A stretch of 64,000 nt of DNA from Candidatus Sulfotelmatobacter sp. (GTDB lineage Bacteria > Acidobacteriota > Terriglobia > Terriglobales > Acidobacteriaceae). The translations under genes were made by a program, and so were the position numbers. Of the stretch, positions 7,092 through 16,291 are shown piece by piece (the first letter of the stretch is position 1; every line of letters starts with the position of its first letter). Under the pieces are notes generated by a model that worked only from the letters and a program-made list of their open reading frames with translations, was not told where the DNA came from and did not search any database. The stretch covers positions 1,364,001 to 1,428,000 of the forward strand of contig DASYBM010000004.1 in assembly GCA_036500765.1 (NCBI GenBank), written 5' to 3'.

Positions 7092-8729
7092 CTACGAATA
7101 GATCCCCGGCGCCTCGTGTCCAAGCTTCTGCACGTACTCAACGTATGTCCCCGGATAAACAGTGGGATGGCGATCCGTGCCGCTCTCACCGCCCAGTTCC
7201 AGCACACGTGAGCCGAGACCGCGAAGGAACATACGGTCGTGCGACACGAAAATCATGGTGCCTTCAAAATCCTTCAGCGCGTCCACCAGCATCTCCTTGG
7301 TCGCAAGATCCAAGTGGTTGGTGGGCTCATCGAGCACCAGGAAGTTCGGCGGGTTGTAGAGCAGGCGTGCCATGGCCAGCCGCGACTTTTCGCCGCCGGA
7401 GAGTGCGCGGATCTTCTTATCCACGTCGTCGCCGGAGAACTGGAATGCTCCCGCCAGGTTCCGCAACGATCCGATACTGTCCTGGGGAAAATCCTGTTGC
7501 AGCTGTTCGTCGACGGTGAGATCGGGATTGAGCAAATCCAAAGCCTGTTGCGCGAAGTAGCCCATATAGAGGCTGGCGCCGAGCCGCACGCTGCCGGCAT
7601 CGGGAGCACTGGCCCCGGCAATCATTTTCAGAAGCGTCGTCTTACCTGCGCCGTTTCTTCCCATGACGGCCCAGCGTTCTCCGCGGCGGATGGTGAGATT
7701 GAAGCCTTCGTAAATCACACGCGGGCCGTAACTCTTGTGCAGATTCTCAAGGACGGCCACCTGTTCGCCGGATCGCGGAGGGACGCGAAACTCAAACTTC
7801 ACGACCTGGCGTTTCTTTGGCAGTTCGATTTTCTCGATCTTGTCCAGGGCCTTGATCCGGCTCTGCACCTGGGCGGCTTTGGCAGCGTGCGTCCTGAAAC
7901 GATCGATGAAGCGTTGCTCCTTGGCAAGCATGGACTGCTGCCGGGCGAATGCTGCCTGCTGATTGCTCTCTCGCACGGCCCGTTCGCGCTCGTAGAAGTC
8001 GTAGTCACCCGAGTAGGTGATGATTTCGCCGCCATCGATCTCCGCAATCTTTGAGACCAGACGATTCATGAACTCGCGGTCGTGCGAAGTCATTAGCAGC
8101 GCGCCGGGAAATGACTTGAGGAACTGTTCGAGCCAGATGATGGACTCGATGTCGAGGTGGTTCGTCGGTTCGTCCATCAGCAATACGTCTGGCATTCCGA
8201 GCAGGACGCGCGCCAGAGCGACGCGCATCTTCCATCCGCCCGAGAGAGCGCCTACGTCGCCGTCAATCTGATCGTCTTTAAAACCCAGACCGTGGAGCAC
8301 TTCACGGGCTTGCGATTCGAGCGCGTAACCGCCCAGATGCTCGTACTCCTCCTGAACGTGACCGAAGCGATCAAGAATGCGGTCCATGTCATCAGCCTTG
8401 TCGGGGTCGGACATTTCGCGCTGCAAGGCTTCGAGTTCGTGATGAAGATCGCCGACGCGACCGCTGCCGGCGATCGCTTCATCCAGAACCGAACGGCCCT
8501 GCATTTCCTCGACGTCCTGGCGAAAGTAGCCGATCGTCAACTTCTTGGGGACAGAGACCGCGCCCTCGTCGGGAGTTTCCTCGCCGACCACCATCCGGAA
8601 GAGCGTTGTCTTGCCCGCCCCATTGGGACCGACCAGTCCGACTTTTTCGCCGGGATTCAACTGAAAGGAAGCATCCACGAAGAGCAACTGCTTGCCGTAC
8701 TGCTTATTGATGTTTGAGAAAGAGATCAT
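7092..8729 (-). CDS. ABC-F family ATPase (ribosome-associated translation factor type)
   Basis: This 545-residue protein consists of two fused ABC ATPase domains without membrane segments. Domain 1 has Walker A GPNGAGKTT (residues 34-42), signature LSGGWKMRVALAR and LLMDEPTNHLD. Domain 2 has GRNGAGKTT, LSGGEKSRLAMAR and LVLDEPTNHLD. A charged linker rich in Lys/Arg (FARQQSMLAKEQRFIDRFR) separates them. ABC-F proteins act on the ribosome E-site to relieve stalls or protect from antibiotics. Which subfamily this is cannot be decided from motifs alone. The last codons are duplicated as a 35-bp fragment at 2304-2338. Confidence 0.92.
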   Translation of the reverse strand: MISFSNINKQYGKQLLFVDASFQLNPGEKVGLVGPNGAGKTTLFRMVVGEETPDEGAVSVPKKLTIGYFRQDVEEMQGRSVLDEAIAGSGRVGDLHHELEALQREMSDPDKADDMDRILDRFGHVQEEYEHLGGYALESQAREVLHGLGFKDDQIDGDVGALSGGWKMRVALARVLLGMPDVLLMDEPTNHLDIESIIWLEQFLKSFPGALLMTSHDREFMNRLVSKIAEIDGGEIITYSGDYDFYERERAVRESNQQAAFARQQSMLAKEQRFIDRFRTHAAKAAQVQSRIKALDKIEKIELPKKRQVVKFEFRVPPRSGEQVAVLENLHKSYGPRVIYEGFNLTIRRGERWAVMGRNGAGKTTLLKMIAGASAPDAGSVRLGASLYMGYFAQQALDLLNPDLTVDEQLQQDFPQDSIGSLRNLAGAFQFSGDDVDKKIRALSGGEKSRLAMARLLYNPPNFLVLDEPTNHLDLATKEMLVDALKDFEGTMIFVSHDRMFLRGLGSRVLELGGESGTDRHPTVYPGTYVEYVQKLGHEAPGIYS

Positions 8730-9064
8730 TTTGAAGGAGCAACTTGCGGCACGCTGCCTCTTTCAGTGTAGCCCGGCAGTGTAGCCCGGCAGTGTAGCCC
8801 GGCCGGAAAATTACCGGCCAACGCAAACCAGCGACAGGGGTAATCGGAGAAATCTTCAGTCCGCGGCGTTTCAATCGCAGAATGGTTCCTCCGAGGGCAT
8901 GAACGCCACTGCGGCAGTGGGACCACAGAAGCATCCTTGCATGTCTGATTGGTAGTAGAATAGGTGCCCATCTCGCCGTCGGCAGTGGATTGCTGGCAAA
9001 CCGGAAGCATGCAGCGTTCGTGCCTACGTGAATTATTGGGCTGTTGTCGTTCGTGTAAAGCTAA
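8730..9064. other. Non-coding spacer between divergent genes
   Basis: This 335-bp region between two divergently transcribed genes must hold promoters for both the ABC-F gene and the kinase gene. No consensus pair stands out. A 13-bp sequence is repeated three times at 8765-8803, just upstream of the ABC-F start. Confidence 0.45.
8765..8803 (+). repeat. Three tandem copies of a 13-bp unit
   Basis: AGTGTAGCCCGGC is repeated exactly at 8765-8777, 8778-8790 and 8791-8803, 36 bases upstream of the ABC-F start codon. Confidence 0.9.
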
Positions 9065-11641
9065 ATGATCGGCAAATCCCTACGCTCGTACCGGATTGAA
9101 ACCAAGCTGGGCTCGGGCGGAATGGGTGTGGTCTACAAGGCGGTGGATTCCCGACTGGGCCGAACCGCTGCCATCAAGATTCTTTCTACGACCGCTCGCA
9201 ATGCCGATCGGGAGCGCCGTTTCGTGCAGGAGGCGAAAGCGGCCTCGTCGCTGAATCATCCCAATATCGTAACGATCTACGACATTGACACGCAGGAGAT
9301 CGACGGAAAACCCATTCAATACATCGCCATGGAATACGTGGCGGGCGACACGCTCGATCAGTTGATTGGGCGCAAGGGCCTGCGCATTCGCGATGTCCTG
9401 AAATATGCGGCGCAGATCGCAGATGCGCTGGCCGCGGCGCATGCTGCCGGAATCGTGCATCGCGACCTTAAGCCGGCGAATGTAATCGTGACCGCGCAGG
9501 GCCTGGTCAAGATTCTCGATTTCGGATTAGCCAAACGGAACGAATCGACCGATGCCGATGCCTATGCGGAGACCCTGCATGGCGAGGGTTCGCCAATTAC
9601 CGAGGACGGCGCGATCCTTGGAACCGTGGCCTACATGTCTCCCGAGCAGGCGGAAGGCAAAAAGATCGATAGCCGTTCGGATATTTTTTCCTTCGGTTCC
9701 GTGCTTTATGAGATGACGACCGGGCAACGGGCGTTTGCGGGCGGATCGAAGCTTTCATCGCTATCGGCTGTGCTCTACAAGGATCCTCAGCCGCCATCGC
9801 TGACGGTTCCCGATATCCCTCCGGAGCTGGATCGGATCATCGCGAGATGCCTCAAGAAAGAGCCCGAACGCCGTTGGCAAACCATGGCCGATGTGAAGGT
9901 GGCGCTGGATGAGTTGCGCGAGGAGATGGATTCCAGCAAGGTCGGACTGGTGAGTCCAGTCCCGCGAGCACCAGGCAAGCCTCGGACGCAGGGTTGGGCG
10001 ATCGCGCGATTACTGACTGGAATTGTGCTGGGAGTTGCGCTGGGGCTGGCGGTTGGGATTTCGTACGAGCAGAGATTTTTCCGTTCCGAGCCGCCGTCAT
10101 TTCAGCGCTTGACATTTCGCCGCGGTGACGTGACGTCGGCGAAGTTTGCTCCTGGGGGCAACGTCGTCTATAGCGCCGAGTGGGATGGCGCGCCTTCGAC
10201 CTTATTTTCAGCGCAGCCCGGCAATCGCGAGGCGCGGCCATTGGAGCTTCCCAGCGCGAGGGTACTCGCCATCTCCCAACGCGGAGAGATGGCGATCCTC
10301 CTGGGCCGAGAAGACATCGGTACGCTCGCCCGCGTGCCCTTTGCCGGCGGCGCGCCGCGGGAAATCCTGGAAGGCGTAAGCGGGGCAGACTGGGGGCCGG
10401 ACGGCGAATCTCTTGCCGTAGTGCGCACGGTTGGGGGGAAATTTCGGCTGGAATATCCGGTGGGGACGGTGCTTTATGAGACCGATCGGCGGCCGCCGAT
10501 GATGCCGCGCGTATCGGCGGACGGCAAACTGGTTGCGTTCTTTGATTTTGACGCCGAGGTCGGAGACTATGCCCTGTGCGTGGTCGGTCCGAATCATCCC
10601 CGGCAAGCTCTTTCGCGCGGATGGCGTGCCATCGGCGCTTTGAATTGGTCGCCGGACAATCATGAGGTCTGGTTTTCCGGCGGCCAGCCAGGAACCGACC
10701 CGGCACTCTACGCCGTTACTCTGGCGGGCGCGCAAAGGCTGGTGTCTCAGACGGGCGGGATGATCGTGATGCAAGACGTAGCCCGCGATGGCCGTGTTCT
10801 GCTGAGCACGGTCAATTCCCGCCTCGGCATCTTTTATTTGCCGCCGAACGGTTCCGCGCAACGCGATTTGGCCTGGCTCGATTCTTCCCTGCTCTACGAA
10901 CTTTCGAATGACGGCCAATCGCTGGTTTTCGTCGAGCTTTCGAACGGCCAGGGACGCAACTCCGCCATCTATCTCAGGAAGACCGATGGCTCTGCGGCGG
11001 TGCGGCTGGGCTATGGAAACCGGCCTTCGCTTTCACCCAATGGAAAATGGGTTGCGTGCATTCATCATGAGGGCGACAGCTCCGGTTTGATGCTGCTTCC
11101 GACCGGGGCCGGCGAATCGATATTTCCCAAGATCGAAGGCATGCACTTCGACGGCGTGGAATGGTTCCCCGATAACCAGCGAATTTTATTTACGGGTAAT
11201 GAGACCGGTCACGCGAGCCGCACCTGGATGTATGACCTCGCGGCCAACAAAGCGACTCCACTCACCCCCGAAGGCACGCGTGGCACGCGGGTTTCTCCCG
11301 ATGGCCGGTCTTTTATCACCGCGGACCCGCACAAACTGTTGCTGACGTCGGTGGAGAGCGGTGAATCGAAGACAATCGCGGACCTGGAGCCGGCAGAAAG
11401 TGTTGTGCGCTGGGGCGGTGATGGACGATATCTTTTCCTGCAGCAGCGCGAACCCTCCAGCATCAAGATCAGTCGACTGGAGATCGCGACCCATCACAAG
11501 GAGCCTTGGCTCGTACTCAGGGTCCCCGAACCCGGAGCCAGTTTCTTCGGCCCTCTGGCGCTATCGGCCGATGGCAAGGCTTGCGCATCGACCTTCCAGC
11601 GCGATCTGGCGAATCTCTTCCTGGTTAAAGGTTTGAAATAG
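9065..11641 (+). CDS. Transmembrane Ser/Thr protein kinase with C-terminal TolB/WD40-like propeller
   Basis: This 858-residue Pkn/Hanks-type kinase has glycine loop GSGGMG at 16-21, Lys38, catalytic HRDLKPAN from 132, DFG from 152 and GTVAYMSPEQ from 186. All catalytic residues are intact. A single membrane helix lies at about 312-333. The remaining ~520 residues form repeated propeller blades (for example FAPGGNVVYSAEWDG, VSADGKLVAFFDF, LSPNGKWVACIHH, VSPDGRSFITADP) outside the membrane, probably as a sensor. This layout is very common in Acidobacteria. It is predicted to phosphorylate Ser/Thr residues in the cytoplasm. The FHA-domain regulator at 13749-15731 is a plausible reader of such phosphorylation, but that link is inferred from proximity only. 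Confidence 0.92.
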   Translation: MIGKSLRSYRIETKLGSGGMGVVYKAVDSRLGRTAAIKILSTTARNADRERRFVQEAKAASSLNHPNIVTIYDIDTQEIDGKPIQYIAMEYVAGDTLDQLIGRKGLRIRDVLKYAAQIADALAAAHAAGIVHRDLKPANVIVTAQGLVKILDFGLAKRNESTDADAYAETLHGEGSPITEDGAILGTVAYMSPEQAEGKKIDSRSDIFSFGSVLYEMTTGQRAFAGGSKLSSLSAVLYKDPQPPSLTVPDIPPELDRIIARCLKKEPERRWQTMADVKVALDELREEMDSSKVGLVSPVPRAPGKPRTQGWAIARLLTGIVLGVALGLAVGISYEQRFFRSEPPSFQRLTFRRGDVTSAKFAPGGNVVYSAEWDGAPSTLFSAQPGNREARPLELPSARVLAISQRGEMAILLGREDIGTLARVPFAGGAPREILEGVSGADWGPDGESLAVVRTVGGKFRLEYPVGTVLYETDRRPPMMPRVSADGKLVAFFDFDAEVGDYALCVVGPNHPRQALSRGWRAIGALNWSPDNHEVWFSGGQPGTDPALYAVTLAGAQRLVSQTGGMIVMQDVARDGRVLLSTVNSRLGIFYLPPNGSAQRDLAWLDSSLLYELSNDGQSLVFVELSNGQGRNSAIYLRKTDGSAAVRLGYGNRPSLSPNGKWVACIHHEGDSSGLMLLPTGAGESIFPKIEGMHFDGVEWFPDNQRILFTGNETGHASRTWMYDLAANKATPLTPEGTRGTRVSPDGRSFITADPHKLLLTSVESGESKTIADLEPAESVVRWGGDGRYLFLQQREPSSIKISRLEIATHHKEPWLVLRVPEPGASFFGPLALSADGKACASTFQRDLANLFLVKGLK

Positions 11642-11779
11642 TCCAGCCCGCTTCCCAAGCACGGCAATTTGTCGGCCTTTCTGCTCTGATTCGTGCCTCC
11701 GATACGGTACTTTCGATTGCTAAATGGATCTCATCTGGGGATCGTCCTCTTTCGCATCCGGTATGCTCGTACCTTGACG

Positions 11780-13678
11780 ATGCTTCGCAATCCTACCCTG
11801 TTTTTAGTTCTGTTTCTGCTTTCGAGCTCGACCGCCCTCACCCGGGCGCAGCATAAGCAGACGTCCGCTCCGAGCGTTGCACTTGCTGCTGTTAAACAAG
11901 GAGACGATCAGTGGGCGGAGAAAACTTTAAAGGCACTTTCGCTCGACGAGAAGGTCGGGCAGTTGTTCATGATCCGCCTGCGGGTGGACTTCCTGAACGG
12001 CCGCAGCCCGCAGTATTCCGCGCTGCGCAATAACATTCGCAAGTATCACATTGGATCGCTGGCCATGTCGGTGCCTGCGCAAGGACGGGCGCGCGACGTG
12101 AATCGCCGCTTGGAGACGGTGACGCTGCTCAACGAACTTCAGCAGGAGTCGAAGCTCCCGCTTCTGGTTGCCGGCGATTTTGAACGTGGGGTGCTGCCGG
12201 CACGGCTTTTCGGAACGACCGTATTTCCTCACGCGATGGCTTTTGGAGCGGCCGGGAATCTTTATTACGCCGAGGAGTTCGGCCGCATCACGGCGCAGGA
12301 GAGCCGGGCTCTGGGCGTGCACTGGAATCTGTTCCCCGTGGCCGATGTAAATTCCAATCCCGCCAATCCCATCATCGGGACCCGCGCATTCGGGGGAAAC
12401 CCGCAGCAGGTCGGCGGGCTGGTGGCGGCGTATATCCGCGGGGCGCGTGCCAAGGGAATGCTGACCACCGCCAAGCACTTTCCCGGACACGGAAATACCG
12501 CAACCGATTCGCACATGGCCGTGGCCCTGGTCGATGACAATTTAGAGCGCCTGCGAACTATCGAACTTCCTCCCTTTGAAAAGGCGATCGCCGCGGGAGT
12601 GGATGCCGTAATGACGGCGCACGTGCGAGTTCTTGCGCTCGATGCCGACCCGAAGCGCGTGGCGACCACCTCACCGTCAATTGTTACGGGCCTGCTGAAG
12701 AATCAACTTGGATTCAAGGGAATTGTGGTGACCGACGCTCTGGACATGGCCGGCCTTGGAGCGCTGTATCCGAAGAATCCGGGACGCGTTGCGGTCGATG
12801 CTTTCAAAGCTGGAAACGATGTGCTCACCATGCCGGCAGACCTGGATGCCTGCTATCGCGCGATGCTGGACGCCGTTCGCAGGGGCGAGATTACGCAAGA
12901 ACGACTCGACGCCTCCGTGCTAAAAATCCTGCGGGCGAAAGCCGCGTTGGGCCTTGAGAGAAATCGGCTGGTCGATATAACGGCGATCCCGAGTCTGGTG
13001 GGAAATCCTCAAAATATGGCAATCGGACAACGCATCTCCGATGCTGCCATCACGCTGGTACGGGACAATGGCAAACTGCTTCCCCTAGAAAAGGGGGTTG
13101 TCGAAAAAACCGTGCGCGTGAAGTATCAAAAGGGCAAAGCTCAGCTGGGGATGCTGGTGATAATTCTCTGCGACAATGTGCGCGCGGAGGACGGTCGCGT
13201 TCTGGAGCGTGAGATTCGCAAACGAGCGCCCGATGTCAGGGTTGTCTACGTGGATCCACGGGTAGCGGCGGCGAAATCTGGCGAAGTGCTGAAGTCCGTG
13301 GATCGCGCGCAGCAAGTCGTTGTCGCCATATATGTGGTGCCATCTGCCGCGCGAAGCAGGACTGTCGCCCGCGGCCAGAAGAATTCCGCGTCTCTGCCGG
13401 ACTCGACGGCGCAATTATTCGGCAAAATTCTCGCGCGCGCCAGCGCGAAGAGCGCAGTTCTCGCTATGGGAACGCCATATCTAACCGAGGACTTCCCTGC
13501 CATCCAGAACTACATTTGCACATTCTCGAATGTGACGGTTTCAGAGGTCAGTGCGGCGCGGGCGTTGTTTGGGGAAATTCCGATTCCCGGCCGGTTGCCG
13601 GTCAACATTTCCAACGCATCCATCCCAGCCTCGCAGACGGGACAATTGGCGCGAGGCGCCAACGCAGGATCGCGCTAG
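11780..13678 (+). CDS. Secreted glycoside hydrolase family 3, NagZ-like beta-N-acetylhexosaminidase
   Basis: From ATG 11780 the product is 632 residues with a Sec signal peptide (MLRNPTLFLVLFLLSSSTALTRA). An earlier frame start at 11693 would put 29 polar residues before it, so it is rejected. The GH3 catalytic domain carries KHFPGHG at 232-238 followed by DSH, the His/Asp dyad of NagZ-type enzymes. The likely nucleophile is Asp319 in VVTDALDM. A C-terminal region of about 230 residues resembles the GH3 C-terminal alpha/beta domain, so the protein is longer than cytoplasmic NagZ (~340). It probably acts on N-acetylglucosamine-containing glycans such as peptidoglycan fragments outside the cytoplasm. 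Confidence 0.88.
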   Translation: MLRNPTLFLVLFLLSSSTALTRAQHKQTSAPSVALAAVKQGDDQWAEKTLKALSLDEKVGQLFMIRLRVDFLNGRSPQYSALRNNIRKYHIGSLAMSVPAQGRARDVNRRLETVTLLNELQQESKLPLLVAGDFERGVLPARLFGTTVFPHAMAFGAAGNLYYAEEFGRITAQESRALGVHWNLFPVADVNSNPANPIIGTRAFGGNPQQVGGLVAAYIRGARAKGMLTTAKHFPGHGNTATDSHMAVALVDDNLERLRTIELPPFEKAIAAGVDAVMTAHVRVLALDADPKRVATTSPSIVTGLLKNQLGFKGIVVTDALDMAGLGALYPKNPGRVAVDAFKAGNDVLTMPADLDACYRAMLDAVRRGEITQERLDASVLKILRAKAALGLERNRLVDITAIPSLVGNPQNMAIGQRISDAAITLVRDNGKLLPLEKGVVEKTVRVKYQKGKAQLGMLVIILCDNVRAEDGRVLEREIRKRAPDVRVVYVDPRVAAAKSGEVLKSVDRAQQVVVAIYVVPSAARSRTVARGQKNSASLPDSTAQLFGKILARASAKSAVLAMGTPYLTEDFPAIQNYICTFSNVTVSEVSAARALFGEIPIPGRLPVNISNASIPASQTGQLARGANAGSR

Positions 13679-13685
13679 CGGGGAA

Positions 13686-13699
13686 CGGCTCATGAGCCG
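13686..13699. terminator. Possible bidirectional terminator hairpin
   Basis: CGGCTCATGAGCCG is a perfect 14-bp palindrome between the convergent GH3 and sigma-54 activator genes. It has no T-tract on either side, so intrinsic termination is uncertain. Confidence 0.3.
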
Positions 13700-13748
13700 A
13701 TGGCCGCCGCCTTCGGCTGGCCCGCGATGGCGAAGCCGAGCGGCCGTC

Positions 13749-15731
13749 TTACGCTTGCCGCTCGCGCTTCGGCTTCAGCTTGAGTGTACGAATCAGCCGA
13801 AATAAGTGGTTGGGATGCACTCCCAGGATTCCGGCAGCCTCGGTGTAATTTCCATCCGCCCGCTCGATGGCACGCTCGATCAGGGCCTTTTTGGCTTCCT
13901 GGATTCCTTCATGCAGTGCGCTGACAGGTTCACCGGCGGCTGCGGTTTCTTCCAGAATCGAATCCGGCAAATCTTCCGGCAGAATCAATTCTGTCGAGCC
14001 CAGGACCACGGCGCGCTCGATAGCATTTTCCAATTCGCGGACGTTGCCCGGCCATTCGTAGCGCATGAGGCAGGCGCGGGCCTGGGGAGAAATCCCTACC
14101 ACGCGGCGTTTCACCTTTTGACTGTAGTTCGCGGCAAAAAAAGCGGCGAGCAGTGGAATATCTTCGCGACGTTCGCGCAGCGCCGGCATGTGCAGAGAGA
14201 CGACATTGAGCCGGTAGTAAAGGTCGGGCCGAAACCCGCCCGTGCGGGACGCTTCTTTCAGGTCGCGATTGGTCGCGGCGATCAAGCGGATGTCGAGTCT
14301 GATCGGGCGCGTGCCCCCGACGCGCTCGAACTCGCGCTCCTGCAACACGCGCAGCAGTTTGGCTTGCATGGGAACGGCCAGTTCCCCAATCTCATCCAGA
14401 AACACCGACCCGCCTTCGGCGATCTCCAGCTTTCCTTTTTTCTGGGAGACGGCGCCGGTAAAAGCTCCCTTTTCGTGTCCGAATAGCTCGCTTTCCAGCA
14501 GCGTTTCCGTGATGGCCGCACAGTTGATGGCGACAAATGGTTTGCTGGCCCGCGCGCTGTTTTCGTGCACGGCGCGCGCAACCAACTCCTTCCCGGTTCC
14601 GCTCTCCCCCGAAATCAGCACGGTCGAGTCGCGTCCCGCAACCCGGGAAACAAAGTCGTAGACTTCGTGCATGGGCTTGCTTTCCCCTACCATGCTGTGA
14701 TGGATGTTGAGTTCCTCGTGAAGCCGCCGGTTTTCTCCTCCCAGCCACTCCAGGTGCCGGGCATTCTCAATCGTGAGTGCGGCGATGTTCCCCAGCGCCG
14801 AAATCAGATGCAGCAGGTCCGAGTCGAAGCGCACACCGGGCGAACTGGCATCGAGATAAATGACCCCCAACAATTTGTCCTGCACCGCCAGCGGCACCGC
14901 CAGGACCGATCCAACCCGCGATGCGACCAGGCTCTCGGCCTCGCGATAGCTCTCGTCGCTAAGAATATCGTTGGACAGCACGGCGACGTTCTCCTCCAGA
15001 ACACGGCTCAGGATGGTCTGGCTGGCATGAACCGGCTGGTTCATTCCCAGACGGCGATCTCTGCCCATAATCGAAGAGATTGCCGCCACCCCATCTTCGG
15101 TTTCGTGTTCCGTTAACCCGTGCTCCGTCAGCAGGATGGCGGCGCGATCAGCGGGAGCAACCTCCATGATCGTTTCCAGAACTTTTTGTTGCACTGCGGC
15201 GACTCCGCGAACTGAATTCAAGGCTCGACTGAAATCGAGCAGTACGCTGAGGTCGCGAACCGCCCTCGAGGTCGCTGGCACGCCATTCGGCCGGGCCGGC
15301 TGGAGATAGCGTATGTCCTCTTTTCGCAGGACGACGGTGGGTTCGCCGGGTGTGGGGGTCACGTCAAGTTGCAATGGGGCGCTGTCGGTGGGAATCCGAT
15401 TTTCCTTGTCTTGAAAGACGAAGATCGAGTTGCCGACACGAATCTCGTCGCCATGGGCCAGAACGCGATCCCGCACGGGCACACCGCTGACGAAGGTGTT
15501 ATTGCGGCTCTCCAGATCCTGTAGCCGGAATTCTGTGTCCTCGTTGCGGATCACGCAGTGGCGTCGCGATACCAGGCTGTCCAGAAGTGAGATTTCATTG
15601 GAGGGATCGCGTCCGATCGAGACCTCGCGCTTCGTGAGCCGGAAAACGGTGCCTTTGAGAGGGCCGCTTACAGCGTCCAAACGAGCCCCTCCCGCAAGGG
15701 CGATGTCCTCGTCACTGGAATGGCTAATCAC
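13749..15731 (-). CDS. Sigma-54-dependent activator with FHA and GAF sensor domains
   Basis: This 660-residue enhancer-binding protein opens with an FHA phosphothreonine-binding domain at about 25-107 ([27 protein letters not shown]). A GAF domain lies at about 165-325. The AAA+ sigma-54 interaction domain starts near 345, with Walker A GESGTGKE at 375-382, GAFTGA at 422-427 and Walker B VFLDEI at 443-448. The C-terminus is a Fis-type helix-turn-helix ([21 protein letters not shown]). It should activate transcription from -24/-12 promoters when its FHA domain binds a phosphoprotein or its GAF domain binds a ligand. A consensus sigma-54 promoter lies about 200 bp away on the opposite strand, making the small-peptide operon at 16019-16489 its likely target. 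Confidence 0.93.
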   Translation of the reverse strand: MISHSSDEDIALAGGARLDAVSGPLKGTVFRLTKREVSIGRDPSNEISLLDSLVSRRHCVIRNEDTEFRLQDLESRNNTFVSGVPVRDRVLAHGDEIRVGNSIFVFQDKENRIPTDSAPLQLDVTPTPGEPTVVLRKEDIRYLQPARPNGVPATSRAVRDLSVLLDFSRALNSVRGVAAVQQKVLETIMEVAPADRAAILLTEHGLTEHETEDGVAAISSIMGRDRRLGMNQPVHASQTILSRVLEENVAVLSNDILSDESYREAESLVASRVGSVLAVPLAVQDKLLGVIYLDASSPGVRFDSDLLHLISALGNIAALTIENARHLEWLGGENRRLHEELNIHHSMVGESKPMHEVYDFVSRVAGRDSTVLISGESGTGKELVARAVHENSARASKPFVAINCAAITETLLESELFGHEKGAFTGAVSQKKGKLEIAEGGSVFLDEIGELAVPMQAKLLRVLQEREFERVGGTRPIRLDIRLIAATNRDLKEASRTGGFRPDLYYRLNVVSLHMPALRERREDIPLLAAFFAANYSQKVKRRVVGISPQARACLMRYEWPGNVRELENAIERAVVLGSTELILPEDLPDSILEETAAAGEPVSALHEGIQEAKKALIERAIERADGNYTEAAGILGVHPNHLFRLIRTLKLKPKRERQA

Positions 15732-15778
15732 GGAATGAGTATATCCCGGGTGGTCTGGCCTCGAAACCCAAGATCACG

Positions 15779-15796
15779 CCTAACATAAATGTTAGG
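15779..15796. promoter_or_regulatory. Perfect palindrome, candidate enhancer (UAS) for the sigma-54 activator
   Basis: CCTAACAT-AA-ATGTTAGG is a perfect 8-2-8 inverted repeat. It lies between the divergent activator and peptide genes, about 150 bp upstream of the -24/-12 element, a normal distance for an enhancer bound by a Fis-type domain. Binding by this activator is inferred. Confidence 0.5.
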
Positions 15797-15827
15797 GTGC
15801 CGAACATCTTTGTTTGGTCACTCAAGT

Positions 15828-15847
15828 CCGGCTCATGGTAGAGCCGG
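15828..15847. promoter_or_regulatory. Inverted repeat in the divergent spacer
   Basis: CCGGCTC-ATGGTA-GAGCCGG has perfect 7-bp arms around a 6-base loop. It could be a second protein-binding site or an attenuator-like hairpin. It lies upstream of the sigma-54 promoter, so it is not in the expected peptide transcript. Confidence 0.35.
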
Positions 15848-15933
15848 GTTTCCCCGCAGCCCGAACCCGTGATTTCCCTGTGTTTACGGGCAGGCACACG
15901 TGATCCAGACTGGGGCGCCCTATGCCTGAGCTT

Positions 15934-15949
15934 TGGCACGCAGCTTGCT
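15934..15949 (+). promoter_or_regulatory. Consensus sigma-54 (-24/-12) promoter
   Basis: TGGCACG-CAGC-TTGCT matches the RpoN consensus TGGCACG-N4-TTGCW at every defined position. The invariant GG (15935-15936) and GC (15947-15948) are separated by exactly 10 bases. Transcription would start near 15960 and read into the small peptide genes, giving a leader of about 60 bases. The divergent gene encodes a sigma-54 activator. Confidence 0.85.
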
Positions 15950-16018
15950 TTAACCAAGACACTTGCGTCGGACGGCCGAGCAAGGCAACAAAATCCCAGG
16001 AGCAAGAGGAACAAGATC

Positions 16019-16186
16019 ATGAAAACAAATGCAAAGCACGTAGTCAGGATTGCGATTCTGATGGTGGGGCTAGTAGGCACATTCGTGGCGGCAGCCGTCC
16101 AACCCGTTCTCGTCGCCGACGGTGGCCCACTCATTCTGTGCCCGCCGAGACAGCCGAATTGCCAGACGACCATACCACCGCGGTAG
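16019..16186 (+). CDS. Small exported peptide, paralogue 1 of a tandem pair
   Basis: This 55-residue product has a basic start (MKTNAKHVVR) and a hydrophobic core to about residue 26, i.e. a signal peptide. A short C-terminal part reads ADGGPLILCPPRQPNCQ, with two cysteines six residues apart (41 and 48). The start is ATG 16019, with AGAGGA about 9 bases upstream. A longer in-frame extension from 15869 is rejected because it would run across the sigma-54 promoter. The product aligns with the next gene's product at 28 of 46 positions without gaps. No known family is recognised. It may be a secreted disulphide-bonded peptide or a precursor cut after the GG pair. Both ideas are inference. Confidence 0.7.
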   Translation: MKTNAKHVVRIAILMVGLVGTFVAAAVQPVLVADGGPLILCPPRQPNCQTTIPPR

Positions 16187-16291
16187 GTTGGGGTCGCTGT
16201 CTCACCGAGTGCAGGCAGTTCCGGGCAGCGTGGCCGGGGCGGCGGGTAGGCCGATAGAAAAGTTCATCAACCGAAGGGGAGCGCGATTCCG

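Noticed and set aside
9852-10706. 284-codon antisense frame within the kinase gene
   Set aside because: It is low-complexity Arg/Pro-rich with no ribosome binding site, and the sense frame is an intact kinase propeller.
15869-16018. N-terminal extension of the first small peptide
   Set aside because: It would run across the sigma-54 promoter and remove the signal peptide from the N-terminus. ATG 16019 has its own ribosome binding site.
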